Origin: Bugulina stolonifera
Lineage: Eukaryota > Bryozoa > Gymnolaemata > Cheilostomatida > Bugulidae
DNA length: 64,000 bases
Assembly: GCA_935421135.1 (NCBI GenBank)
Contig: OW285190.1
Coordinates: forward strand, 13,898,501-13,962,500
Reading direction: 5' to 3'
Shown: one piece after another, positions 45,538 to 58,351 of the stretch
Layout of the letters: each line of letters opens with the position of its first letter
How positions within the stretch are numbered: the stretch's first letter is position 1
The notes under the pieces: model-generated
Seen by the model: the letters and a program-made list of their open reading frames with translations, nothing else
The model's database searches: none
What the model was told of the DNA's origin: nothing
Made by a program: the position numbers and the translations under genes

Positions 45538-46670
45538 ATTAGACAACAAAATCACAGAGTGCTTCCAGGAGAATGATCGCTATATCATGTAACTGTATAA
45601 GCATTTATTTCTTACTATTTTTGATGAAATTAATATAATAATATATAGTCTATATAACACCAGTACTAGTACATATGTAACAATAAGGGTTTACACCAAT
45701 AACTTAACCACTTAATCAGATCAAAACAATAACAAGATAAAACCCACTGGAAGGCCGAGTCAGACAAATGGTTCAGAGTTGAATAGTAGACTTGTGAATT
45801 CTTTCAAACAAAAACTGATCAAGAATAATTACCTTCTTTCTGTATTCAAAGAACACAGCTATTGACTGGGCCTTGGATGGACAATGATTTGAAGCAGACA
45901 TAGTATTATATTTAACTATTAACTATTGGAGATTGCCAGAGTCATGCAAGGGAAGAAAACTAACACCAACATAATAATATTATATTGCAACAGGAGAGCA
46001 GTAGCCATAACACTTGAAACCTAAAAAAATATTGAGCCAAAATGACAATGTAAATCACTGAGAGTTATACACATGTTAACTTTTCCAGGAATGAGTGATA
46101 GGTAAACAGCTAATAACAATATCTACTTATTGACTGTTGTAGTATTTTATACTGTTGCATAATAATTCAAAGTGTTGGCAGTTAGCCTATGTACAGTATG
46201 TCTAAGCACAATTATTATTAATATTGTCACTACATCTACAGTAAAACAGCTACTAGAGAGCTTTACAGATAGGAATTAGGGTCAGCACTTGGATCTTTTT
46301 GATTTCTGAATCTCAACCCCAGCCATACTCCGATGATCTACAAGTACACATCATGTTATTGCTGAATAATGTACACATAGTGTGCTTCGGTGAGAAACAC
46401 AAGATGTACTTAATTGCCTTGTAGTAATCATAGCAGTATCATTGAGAAAGAGGTCACATCCTGACAGAATGAGGAGTTATCATCCAGCAACAGATTATAG
46501 AGCAATAGAGAGTTCCACCACCCACGACCACTAACGACATCACATGTAAATCTACTACTAACAAGTAAATAAAAATACAGATGAAGTAGATGGACCACGC
46601 ACTAACCCCAGTAAAGAATATTGCTAAAATATATTAATTATTCGTGCAACAATTATAGACATAGTAGACT
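45538..46670. other. Intergenic region downstream of the esterase cluster
   Basis: I see no gene or clear element here. The similarity to the downstream flank of copy 2 fades by about 45670. Confidence 0.5.
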
Positions 46671-47202
46671 GCAACCAAGGGCGTTTCTAGCTATTGTCGC
46701 AGGAGTCGTGCGACCCCCCTTTGCACTAACCAAAAGTCAAAACGGATTATGTACTACATTGTATTTAGCCTTGTTGGTTGTCAGGGCAACCAGCAATAGC
46801 CTGTGTGCACCGTCTAAAATGGAAAGTTGTGTCACCCACGATACCTATTTCATAGAGTTTAGTATACCAAATCTTTGCTAACTTGATCCCTTCTCTCAAT
46901 CATTGTGAGTAGCATAGAAAAAAACTACCATACTTCGTTTGGATTGAGAGTTTTATGGCAAATTTGCTGCCACTACGAATCTACTTGACTTTTTGAAGTG
47001 AGAGTGCAACATTTTGTGTCCATATGATGCATAACTGACTGGTGACTTTTGTTGTAGTAGAAGTAGTCTAATACTACTGATAATAAAATAATATAATCAA
47101 TAATTAATAATTTAAATTTTAATTTGATAAATATAAATAATATCAATTACTGAATTAGTAATAATTGTTTATAATATAATTAGTAATTTTTGTTGTTTTT
47201 TT

Positions 47203-47402
47203 ATCGCTTTAATTACACAATTTGCTTATTAGTTTACTAGCAAAAGCTGTACAACAACTAAAATAATACAATATGAATATTTATTAATTTACGATTATTA
47301 TTAATAATAATATTAAATTAATAAATATTCATATTGTGTTATTTTAGTTGTTGTACAGCTTATGCTAGTAAACCAATAAGCAAATTGTGTAATTGAAGCG
47401 AT
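47203..47402. repeat. Large foldback: two 88-bp inverted arms with a 24-bp spacer
   Basis: The left arm 47203-47290 and right arm 47315-47402 are complementary at 84 of 88 positions by eye. Weaker pairing continues outward. The transcript would fold into a long double-stranded RNA hairpin. It is likely a foldback-type MITE nested in the 3-kb element. Confidence 0.9.
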
Positions 47403-48027
47403 AAAAAAACAGAAAAAGTTACTAATTATAATAAAATTAAAAATAGGTATTTATTTTATTGAATTGTTTATTGATGTTAATAATAATAGTAATAATAAAT
47501 TTTAAAAACATCTTTTATTATAATAAAAATAATAATATATAATAAGTAAACTAAAACTACTACTAACTGTCACTGTGGTGACCCTTATGTATATTCATCA
47601 CAACCTAAGAACTCAGGGAAAAGATAAGTATTGATGTTAGCCTTAGATTAACGACTGATTTTGTACGCTTCTCTATAGTAACGTAATAAAGCTGTGCTAT
47701 GAATTATGATATAATCTACTAGTACTCAGGCAGAGAGAAAATCTGAAGATAAAAAATAAATATAAATAATATTGGCTTCTATTATAGATAATATACTAGC
47801 ATTTTCATAATTTTTTTCATTGATTTGATGGTAAGTGGATGTAGACTAACCTTAGGGATAATTCTTATCTGTTATTAAAGCCTTCAAGGCTTGTTTAGTG
47901 AAGGGTAGGTGGTATCGAAGGTAGGGTAGGTGGTTTCGTATGGGTAGGGTAGAGTAGGCAGTTTTGTGGGTAGGGTAGGGGTAGGTGGTTTCGCTACACC
48001 CCTAAGCGGGTGTAACGAGCGATGCCT

Positions 48028-48285
48028 GGATAATCTGTTTGTAACCACTTGTCTTGTTCTCTTTAGGTTTTGAATATGATGTAGACCTATTTTATATTTG
48101 AATACTTACTAGTCTTTAAAAGGTCTGGATATATTTACATGTATATCTTGATAATACTCGGATAATCTTTTTGTAACTGCTTGTCTTGCTCTCTTTAGGT
48201 TTCGAATATGATATAGACCTATCTGATATTTGAATACTCAATAGTCCGGCCTGGATATATTTGCATTTATATCTTAATTTCTCGT
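48028..48285. repeat. Tandem duplication of about 132 bp
   Basis: Two copies, each beginning ggataatct and running through ctctttaggtttcgaatatg and tagacctat. The second starts near 48160. They have diverged by several substitutions. Confidence 0.75.
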
Positions 48286-48643
48286 AATTAGTAAAGAACA
48301 CATTTGGTGTATTCCAACTATAAGTTGTGTTAAACATGGTTTTGTATTACAATAAATACCAGCCTACATAATATACACCTACTACAGTCGTAGAACTTTT
48401 GTAATTGTAATCAGTGCTTGGAAGTATTGTGATGGTACGCCCAGTCGTATCTTACATCTGACACTCATTATTGCGTGCATACATGTATATATCTGCTTGT
48501 ACTTTACTCTTATATTGTTATATATGATTATATGATTATATCTAAGTCTTTTAATGCCTTTTATACCCATGTACAGAGGCCCGACCTCTCAGAATCCATT
48601 GATATTCATTTTGTACATGAATTGGACCATTATAAGCAACTTT

Positions 48644-49078
48644 TGTAGAACCCGACCTATTTTGGGTCGGCCGTCGGGCTTCCGGCGGCCATCTTGTTGC
48701 GCAACTTCCGGACGACCACACGTCGCCTTTTCCCGACGTCACGTCGGCCGGAAGTCCTTATACTATATAAAGGGCACTGTTTTACTGTTCATTGTCTCAG
48801 TCTACACTTGGCTTTCAATAAAGACACATCTATACTTGATACAGGGACTTTCTCTTCCTTTTACTAGGTCATTCGCTCAGCGAACCGCCTACTAGGTTGA
48901 ACTACTCTCTTTCATTGTATAGTCTGAAGGTCGGACTTGAGATCAGATGGGTCGTCTTTGGTAGTATTTGGGCTACTGAGACCGCTCGATCTTTCATGTA
49001 ATGCGAAGTCCTATTACCACTCATAGGCACTTCATTTCTGGGTCGATAGTCGTCCAAGGACGACCGCACCAAATCACA
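48644..49078 (+). mobile_element. Probable solo LTR or promoter-bearing repeat
   Basis: A GC-richer block starting TGTAGAACCCGACC and ending around aaatcaca. It has the anatomy of an LTR: a TATA box (tatataa at 48764-48770), a downstream start-like region (ttgtctcagtctac), and a polyadenylation signal (aataaa at 48817-48822). The upstream part carries a ggtcggccgtcgg / gtcggccgg inverted motif. No second copy or retroviral ORF is present, and I could not find a matching target duplication, so the borders are tentative. Confidence 0.5.
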
Positions 49079-49814
49079 GAAACCATTACAGTATGTACAT
49101 GTAAACTGAATTATCTAGCCAAACTGAACAACCAATATACTTTAGCCCGTATCTAATCTGTCTGTCTATACCGCATGATTAAATCTAGACATTATCATTC
49201 CAAAAGTTACCCTTCCTATACCTGGCTGGTTTATAGTAAAGAGAGGGAAACTCCTTAGAAAGCTTGAACAGGCCAAGGCAACTCCTATGATAAATGATCA
49301 GCCTATGTCTAGGCGAGAATTTTTTTGTGGCTAGCAGTTGCTTAGCTACACTAGGAAGAATTAGCTGCATGCACTCTGTTCATACATACAAGGTCGTCTA
49401 AAATATATTGATGAAGCACTGAGGTTTGCATAATTTGATGTCTGGGGATTACCATGGCTGACATGGATTACTCGTCCATTTTGACAATATTTTTCACCGG
49501 CATCCAAAAAAGAGTTGTTTGAAATACCACAGTTTTGTCTTTTAGACGAGCTCTGGGTGCAGCTTTGGACACTGAAATGCGCTCAGCGGCTTCAGCGGCC
49601 GGGGCGCTGCCCCGGACCCCGCCAGGGGGCCTAGGCGGCCCCCTGGCCTGCTGATTTCGCCATCCCTTTGATAATTTTCTAGAAACGCCCCTGGCAACAG
49701 ATTGGTAGGTAAGCAGTCACAGGAACAGACAACTTCTAAATGAATGTAATTTATAGCAGACAAGACAACTTGTTGAGGAAGAGCAACATTATACCTGCTA
49801 GGTGGTAAGCATGT

Positions 49815-52800
49815 CTATAAGTAATGGTTAGCATTACTGAGTGGGTTACGTTGACTGCGATACCTTACAGTCATAATCACACCAAATATCTGCAATGTTA
49901 AGGGTTACACTGTGATCAGGAAGCATGTCTTGGTTACAATGTATGTATAGCACAGCCTACATGGGAATGTAGATGATAGTGATGATAAGGATGATATAAA
50001 AGGACCACCAAGAACCTTGTGAATGGTGCTATTATATATAGAGTTAATATACAAACTCCAACAAAATCTATTATGGATCTAAGATTTGGAATACAATATA
50101 GAGCAAGAGCCATGGATATTATTATTGAGGGCAGGTGAAAGGGTACTGAAAAAAGGAAGTAAATATAACCCAGTTTGTTAAAGCAAAGCAATGTTAGACA
50201 CAGGTTAGTTTAGTAACGCTACCACATGAGCACAAGCGTCCTACACTGATATTAAGCGCTGGTGGGTAACTAGTACATACCTCTGTAATACTAATGAACA
50301 AACTGACAGCACCAGTTGTCTTGCAGACCGTATCTAGAGTAGGAGATAACTTCTCTTTGCAAGATTCACACTGACAAGGTAGAGAATTATCTGAGCCTCC
50401 GCAGCAAAGAGAGTGTCTATTTGAACCTTGACAGCACTGGAGATTGGCCTGCAATCAGCATTATATACATATCCTATAGTATGTGGGATATTTACAGCAC
50501 TGTACATGTACTGTACTATCACAGTATCACTACATATTGTGTATTTACCATTTTCGAAGTACATTATTTATGTAGACCTCCGCAAAAAAGCTTACATAGT
50601 TTTTTGTATATGACACTGACCATTTCATTAACCAAAACACATACAAGATAACATATTGTGTAGCCACATGCTGATAGCTTTTTTAAAATAAAAAGAGGAG
50701 ATAACTAGAGTTGCCGATTGTTGTACCATTAGGCTACTTTGTAACTCAGGAGGGGGGAAATATCGCTGGTCAAAATGTCAACATTTTAGCCATTGCCTCA
50801 TATAAATAAATAAATAGTAGACAACATGTAAGGTTATACATATTATATTACCAAGCAAGTCTCGTCGGTTGGTTTCCAACCGTCCAATGAGCAGCATTCA
50901 CCTTCTAATGAAATGGTTTTATTTGAAGAATGCCAAGCTTTCTCTAGAAGGCTGAGTTGAGTATCCTTAGTTAGAGCTAAGAGAGCCACAGCTAAACTGA
51001 ACTGTATTAGGAACAGTATGAACATTATTACCATATACTGTAGTAACAGTAGTTAAGGAAAATGACATACATGTACCATGGCAAGCTTATAATTATACAT
51101 TCTAGGCCTACTACACAGTATGTAGGCAACAACAGAGATACAAAGTCAACTTGAGCATTGTTCTCTACAGCATATACAAAAATAATAATATTTTACAATC
51201 CGATGCTGTGCATCATTGACAACCTACTAGAATGAGTTCCAACATTTAAATTATATACTCTATCCCCTTATCTAAGAAGGACTACTGAGGGTAGTATCAC
51301 AGGCTAGATATTTGAACTCTAAATACCAACAATGATTAGATAACATGCTATTAAATAATATGCTACTGAATGAAGTCGACTGAATAATATACTTGAAAGC
51401 AGGTGTTGTTTGCCAATGTTAGAACTATTAGTTAGTACTGGGTATGCAGCTAACTGTATAATAATGGTAGAGCAGAGTGGTGGAGCAATGGTAGGCCTAC
51501 CAGCAGAAAGCAATAATTGAGGTTGTCAATGAATACAGTGTATGCTTATTAATTACAGTTGTACACGTGTTCAAGTCATCCACTAATAATATAGACTAAC
51601 ACACACATATTATACTATCTGATGTAACAAATGGTAAATTCAGATACATGTGTAGCCTAATTAAATAAAATTGCAAAATTTATGTAGGGTCTACATTAAT
51701 TCACGATATGCTATATGTGATGTAGATTCCACAGTTCCCTTATCCAACTATTGCTAGTTATTTGATTCTAGGCTTTCGACAATGATGCAATGTAAAGGAT
51801 ACGAAAAATAGACATATTTGATGATGCTTCATAGCTCCGATGACACCCATGCATGCTAGCAGTAGTAGGAACACGCCGCAGCCAATTACAGCACCGATTA
51901 TCGCAAAACTGTCTATCAGTGACTTTGCCTTGGCATATGCAGCTACTGCTATCAACAGGATAGATATCATCTACAACAGAAGGAATACATACGGATAACA
52001 GAAAGTAGCGTCTTACCTTCTTATTCTACACAACACCCTTTTAAAGGGTTAAAAATCCATAAATCAAACAATTGTCTGTTGAAAATTATAGGAAGTTTCA
52101 TATCAAGTAATGTAAACGTAACAACTAAAGATGCATGTAAGAATAAATAGGAGCAGACATTACTGTAGGTTTCAGCTGAAGAGGCCACAATGTAGAGAAA
52201 AGATTATAATACTAATGCTAATGTGCTTCATCTCATACTACAACAGGTCCATTCAGTGCATATTATTACTCTGCATATCTACTACACTATGCAGTGTTCA
52301 CAATTATTGTTTACATGTAGCATAAATAATAAGTCATACATTACACTTTTTATGCAATATATATTTTCCTCCTATTTTTATGGTTGCAGAAAAAAACGAC
52401 AACATCATCTAATAAGTAGGCACATAAACCGTATGTTTATGCTTTACATCCATAATGCAGCCATTATTGACCTAAATGTGGGTCTATAGGTCTACGCTGT
52501 ATATTCATTTAGATCCCAGCCGATGTTTAATTTGCTGAAGAATATTATGCATGGTTTAGAAGAGGTGATAAAAAGCTATGGGATTTGGCTATAATAAAAC
52601 GACTGCAATAAATTTTCAGCGAAAGGCAAATCACAATCGGCGACGGCTCGGTGTTATAGAAAGTGTGCGAATACAAGCACCAAGGAGTGGTATAATGTAC
52701 TGGTATCTTGGTTTAGCTAAATGTCATCAGAAAAAGTACATACATCTCACTTGCTCCAAAGTAGAGAGTTGTTACAATACACAGTGATAGCGGCTATCAA

Positions 52801-53741
52801 GTTTAACTCAAGATCTTAATATACATGCATAAGCTGTGGTTTAGTTACGCTTTATATTCACATAACCTAATACCTCAATTAAACTATCATCGCATCCCTT
52901 TGGTCTAAATTTGAGTCAAATGGCATTGTTATGCATTGGCTCTAGTATTGAGAAATACGTTAGCAACTATGAAGACAGTGGTTATGAGACATTACATTAC
53001 CTCTACGAATAGTCTAGTTATAGTGATAGTGTAATGAAAAACTAAAAAAACAAATATCAAAAAATTATTTGAAGGGTCATCATTATATTATTATAAGTAT
53101 TATCATAATTGGATAATACAATAATTAATAAATTATTTAATTTTATTAAAATGGATAGTATTGGTAGGCCTACATGTAGGTTATAATCATTTATTACTAA
53201 TTAATTATTATACGCAAATTAATTAGGATTACATTACTTAGCCTACGTATAACTATATTATTACTATAAGAAATTGTAGATTCTATTATAATTAATGAGG
53301 TACGGCAACAATTACAAATGTATTATTATTCATACTTACACTTTACTAGATGTGATGTAGATACATATAACATATACTATAGCCTACTAAACTATTAACT
53401 ATAATAGTATAATATAGTTTTAAGTTTAGTAATAGACAAATAATTATTATTATTATATATTATAATTATTTATCATATGATTATTCATATAATTATATTG
53501 GACATTCACATTGGACTTCTTTTAAAGAAGTCTAATATTATATACATTAATATTAGTACTATTTCTTATTACATCAAAATAAATAAAGAAGTTATTTATT
53601 TATTTTGATGAAATTAGAAATAAATTTAAATTAAAATTAAATAAGATAAATATTAAGATAACTCAACATTGAACTTACAATGTACATGATGTTAAGCGCT
53701 AGCAGCGCATTTCTGGAACATGTGAAATAGCCACAACCCAT
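49815..53741 (-). CDS. TSPAN31: Tetraspanin of the TSPAN13/31 type, five exons, complete
   Basis: A four-pass membrane protein that organises membrane microdomains. Exons in reading order: 53679-53741, 51803-51970, 50852-51037, 50281-50448, 49815-49889, all phase 0, giving 219 aa. The start MGCGYFTCSRNALLALNIMYI aligns with the cysteine-rich N-terminus typical of TSPAN13/31. TM1 and TM2 lie in exons 1-2 (ending GAMKHHQICLFF) and TM3 opens exon 3 (YMVIMFILFLIQF). The large extracellular loop carries GECCSLDGW and several further Cys. TM4 spans exons 4-5 (TGAVSLFISITE/IFGVIMTVRYRSQRNP). The canonical CCG of the loop is CCS here. Orthology to TSPAN13 versus TSPAN31 cannot be separated by eye. 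Confidence 0.9.
53030..53660. repeat. AT-rich, palindrome-dense intron segment
   Basis: Extremely AT-rich DNA in the first intron of the tetraspanin gene. It includes a perfect 39-bp hairpin at 53572-53610 (16-bp arms, starting catcaaaataaataaa) and a shorter palindrome, gacttcttttaaagaagtc, near 53515. No coding potential. Confidence 0.7.
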
Positions 53742-55983
53742 ATTAAATGGCTACGGTAGTATTAGTAGTACACAAATATGTATTAATTGTTGTCACCAAT
53801 TGCCAAATGACTAGAACAACACTCAGTCATGCGATCAATGATACGATGACTCAAAACTGATGTTGCCTTTAAACTGCGTATTACCTCCACTTTGCACTAG
53901 CCGAGACTAATTTTGTATTGCAAAATAATTACCACAAATTTTTGTACTTGCTATTTTCAAATAAAGAATAGTAGTTTGTTAGTTAAACATTTAGGTATAT
54001 ACACGTATAAAACTTTTCATAAACAAAATTAAATATATCGTTAGCTACTAATGCCGACTTAAACTTTAAAATTAGTTTATTGAACAGTTTTTTTGAAAGT
54101 ATGTGAATACAACTTTCCAAGTCACTCACCTGCCAAAGAACTTGAGAGGAGATAACTTCTTAAAATGACCAATAACCGATTACAATGTAAATGTAAATGT
54201 ACAATGTACCTACAGTCATGTACATAACACACTAATGAGTGACTAATATTGTAATACAGTTTGCGGAGTTATATTACATGCATCGCAGCTTGCCAAGTTG
54301 ACTGATGAAAATAAGGGAGATTCAGCATTTGGGTGGGGAGGTGTCCATTTTGGGTGGGTTACCAAAATTTGAGTTGAAAATCAGGGAGTCTCCTACGGAA
54401 TCAAGGAAACTTGGTAAGCCTGATGCACTTAAATATAGTTCAATGGTTTACATGCACCAAAAATGCTATTGTTTTGTCATGCATGTACAGATAGTGTTGT
54501 AGTAATTACTTGGACCCACCTCTGGCATAGATTTGATTTGACTTGCCAAGTCAAGTCACAAGTCGCTTGACATGGACTTGGCAACTTTCTGACTTGACTT
54601 GGATTTGCACATCAATGTGACTTGACTACCAAGTCAATGTGGCAATAAAAAATTTATGCAGTGTATAGCCAACATGGGAAACAGTTCTCAATTGTCTACC
54701 AGTTTAACAATTTTACTTCATCAGTGCCGCTAGCAGCAAACAGAGTATATCAGGGTAAGGAATGAAGATACACAACACAGATAACACTTACACTGTGTGC
54801 GTTTGAGACCATACAGTGCACAGTAGTGTAAGTATAGCGCAAGTGTGGTTTAAATAGTGCATAGTATGCAATGTACACTGCAATAAAAACTAGTTTAGAA
54901 TCGCAGGGCTGGCCAGTGGACACTTTGTACCATGTGCTGTTTATATGCTATGTAACACTGTATCACTGTTACTTAACTAACATCACTAATACCAATAGTC
55001 AAGTCTAGACCAATAGTGTCAATATTGCTACATGTATAGACTTGCTCTTTACCATATTGCATAACATAATATGCCCAGCTACACCTTGACATGGTTTTAC
55101 ATAGATTGGAATGTCTACTAAAAGAAAACTGTGATGGCTTGGAAAATGTACAAATTTTTGAAGTCGTCTTCCACTTGACCCAATATTTGCATTGTGGTGC
55201 AGACTTGACTTGACTTGAGGCAGCACTGACTTGACTTTCACTTGACTTGGAGCTGCACTGATCTGCCTCCAAAATTTTAGAAATGACTTGACTTGTTGAC
55301 TTGAACTCCGACTTGGACCCAGCTCTGCCAGATTCCAGTGTAGCATATTAATTATATTGCAACAAATCAGCTCATTTTACTTTCAACTTGTAAACATGAG
55401 ACCTTAGTGAAACGCGAGCATTTAACTTGCCTGGAAGCGCTCTCGTGTGTTTTCACCTTGATTCTAGTTCGGCAAGGAACTTTCATCACTTTCATTAGAC
55501 CAAATAATAAACATAGCTTATGAGTGTTCATCAGCAGCTGAGCTGAGTAGGGTGCCTAAACAGCCCCCCCCCCCACAGTCATACACCAGGTTCTCTAGTT
55601 GGTCAATAAATAAATATATTCAGAACAGAGTTTAGAATTGACTTACAGCGACTTTGACACTTACACTTGCTCTGGTGCAAACTATTTTTGTATTGATTTG
55701 CTACACAATTATGGATGAGATGACTGCTTTCATATTATTTTCTATTTGCTCTGGTGGTAATGTAAATATTTAGAAACCTTGGGGTAGTGTATCCATGGGA
55801 TTATTTCAGTTCAAAATAATTACATTACTTGTAGTGAAGAATATGAAATGATTATTTTATTTGAAGAATGATGCAACTAAAATTATAATAACAATCTTGT
55901 GATTATTCTATCTACAGGTTGATGTGCATTTTATCATTTTATACACACCCACATCGCAGTACAACTTGTTTTGCATACACACT
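53742..55983. other. Divergent intergenic region between the tetraspanin and C2 genes
   Basis: Probably carries the promoters of both flanking genes. The recognisable content is a GACTTG-rich repeat (54508-55335) and a poly-C run near 55562-55575. An acceptor-like ctacag at 55914-55919 leaves room for an upstream exon of the C2 gene. Confidence 0.5.
54508..55335. mobile_element. GACTTG/CAAGTC-rich non-autonomous element remnant
   Basis: Both ends contain acttggaccca(c/g)ctctg, and the subterminal parts are dense in gacttg and caagtc in both orientations (for example cttgccaagtcaagtcacaa and cttgacttgaggcagc). Such CAAGTC-rich termini are seen in several non-autonomous animal DNA transposons. 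The outer copies are in direct rather than inverted orientation, so this may be a rearranged element. No ORF of its own. Confidence 0.5.
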
Positions 55984-57403
55984 ATGTTTTCTAAAAATTA
56001 TCCCAGCTTGGCAACTCAACATGGAAGACTTGTGCGGTTTCAAATTCCAAAATCTAAGTCTGCAGAAACATTTCGGAAGAAACAGTCTATAGAACCATCT
56101 CGGCTCAGCACAGCAACAACTAGCTTCAACATTTCTGGTACAGTAGTGTTAGTTGATTGCTTTGTTCTTACACGTTGAATAGATGTACAAAAAATATTGT
56201 TATACTTTATTGTAATATTATAACATAACATACCAATTTTGTTTCACGTAATGCGTGATTGTACCTGTTTGGTTGCAAGAACTAGGGGAGATAAATCCAC
56301 TTTTGTACAAACGAGAAGAAGTCTATGAAGAGATTGATGATAATGTGCTAGAAAGAGGTCATGGTAAGGGGAGGTTATGGTACACCCTCAGGTATCATTC
56401 ATGCTCTCAGGCTATACAAATCATCTTGCACAGTGCTGAGAATCTCCCCACACACAGCAAAACATTTGAACCTCTGAACTGCTTTCTTCGGTAAAGTATT
56501 AATGATATTTTTATAAAATCATACATTCAAAAATTATTAAGCAATTTAATATTATTATAATAAACTTGGGTTGTTTCTTAATTTGTGCCATAATATTATG
56601 GTAGGCCCATGAGCATATGATTTTGACCCAAACATAAGTAATGGCATGTAGCCTACACTACGCTCTATACTCGTGTGTCCTATTATTTTAGCAGTTTCTT
56701 AATCTCGTTATTTTAATAAATTATTTAATGCGTGAGCACATGTGAGGCCTTGCAGTGTCTATGATTGCATCATTGCAGAATTAGCATAGAGCGTGATGAC
56801 AGACGAGCATTTCAAACAAAACTACAAAAACAAACTTTCAACCCAACGTTCGATGAACAGTTCATCTTTCAGGTACTTTTCTTTTATGAGAATAATTTAT
56901 TTATACATGTTAACATTATATCATAGTCTCTCCCAACACAACCATGTTATCATAATATTATACATGGCATATAATACATGTTTTCATATACATGTATACT
57001 ACATGTAGGTTGACCATTCAATAGAATGAATGAATTGCTAATCTAATATATTTAAAATATGGCCTACTAACTGAGTTGGAGCAATAGGCGAGATATAATT
57101 TGTAAGAAGTTGTCATCTTCGCAGCGGATTAGTTTGAACCAAATGAATTATTTGTACTTGTGTAATTTACTTACTGGCACATTGTGAAATGTATGTGCAG
57201 TTATAATATTGGTATAGGTGTATCATAGAATGCTTCATATCAATTCCTAGATTCCTTGGATACACGTACGTGGACAGAATGTGAAGGTCACTCTATATCA
57301 GTACACTAGTAGGATTAGAGCTCGGAGAACTGGTGATCTTCTCATCCAGCTCCATGATTCAGATCTTTCAAAGGGAGAGAAGAAATACAAGTGGTTTATA
57401 TAA
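55984..57403 (+). CDS. Single C2-domain protein (synaptotagmin-like)
   Basis: Exons: 55984-56137, 56280-56490, 56779-56872, 57251-57403, giving about 203 aa. The N-terminal 70 residues are basic and Ser/Thr-rich (FRKKQSIEPSRLSTATTS). A C2 beta-sandwich follows: GKGRLWYTLRYHSCSQAIQI, LHSAENLP, CFLRISIERDD, QKQTFNPTFDEQFIFQI, VTLYQYTSRIRARRTGDLLIQLHDSDL. In C2 domains these loops bind Ca2+ and phospholipid, but loop 1 here (THSKTFEPLN) has no Asp, so Ca2+-independent binding is likely. No transmembrane segment. Exon 2 could instead start at 56286 (same phase). Additional 5' exons are possible. I cannot assign a specific orthologue. Confidence 0.75.
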
Positions 57404-58351
57404 GATTGCAACTACTATAGACTGTAAGACATAGAACATGTTCGTTGTTCTGTATTGTATATTATACAGTAGGCTATACATGTTAATAGAAATCGGGGAC
57501 AAAAAATTGGTCCATCTTTGTCATAATTACACTACATTCAATTTGCATGCATTTACTTTGTATGCATGTGCATACATACTTATGTGTACATGCATATTAT
57601 AGACTAAGATCCTGGTACTGTTTATTATTTCATACAGTTGTAAAACTTGGTTTGAAACAGCAAATAACATAAGATATGGCTGGTTGCAAACTTACAGTGT
57701 AGATGTGCATGTAGTTTGTCATTCTTATATTGCATACTATGTTAATCAATGAGTAGTACTAGATGTATTTTCTCATTCAAATCAAGAATGGGCCTAGTTC
57801 TACTGTACCCACATCAACATCTTCAAATATGTTAGTATGTTTAGCTTATGTTGATATAAAATATATCATTGTGAATGAGTATGACTAACAATATTACTGT
57901 GTGGGTTTTTAAACTCTTGGCCTATTTGGTCTGTTGGCCTATACATGTAGTGTAGTGTCGTATTGCAACAGCATCCAGTCCCTGCATAATGCACGTACAT
58001 AATTATGTGGTATTAAATGTGTACATGATGTTTACAACGTGGTCATAAACAGCTGTTATTTACACACCTCATAGAACTTCTACATGTTTGTGTGATGTCT
58101 ATCTAACAAATACAAACGATAAACACATGTTTTCCTGCCAATATGCTACAGAAATTGCTAATATTTTTCTTGTCTCTAAAAGTTAAAATCTGTCTAAAAT
58201 GGACAAGTAAAGTGATTTATGCTTTACTTTGCCCTTTCTTTTTCTGTTGTCTGGTTCGTAATTACAAGCAATTTAGTTACTTCAGGTGTATATAAATATG
58301 TATGTAGATGTGTCAGGAAAACCTAGCTAAGATCAATGCAACAAAGCTTTA
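57404..58351. other. Intergenic region between convergent genes
   Basis: The 3' flanks of the C2 gene (plus) and of the secreted repeat protein (minus). It contains tacatgta-type words but no coding potential or clear repeats. Confidence 0.5.

Larger units (their letters stand above)
46676..49693. mobile_element. 3-kb non-autonomous DNA transposon with 15-bp TIRs and 5-bp duplication
   Basis: The left end CAAGGGCGTTTCTAG and right end CTAGAAACGCCCCTG are inverted repeats with one mismatch. The element is flanked by a perfect direct repeat, gcaac (46671-46675 and 49694-49698). No transposase ORF is visible. The interior holds a large foldback (47203-47402), a G-rich gggtaggt repeat (47900-47990), a 130-bp tandem duplication (48028-48285) and an LTR-like block. 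A GC palindrome, ccagggggcctaggcggcc, lies near the right end. The GGGGCG terminus resembles hAT-type ends, but hAT elements make 8-bp duplications, so the superfamily is uncertain. Confidence 0.75.

Noticed and set aside
49934..50191. Hydrophobic minus-strand ORF as the last tetraspanin exon
   Set aside because: Its acceptor (tttttcag) gives the wrong phase and a quick stop in frame. The exon at 49815-49889 joins in phase and encodes the expected IFGVIMTVRYRSQRNP ending.
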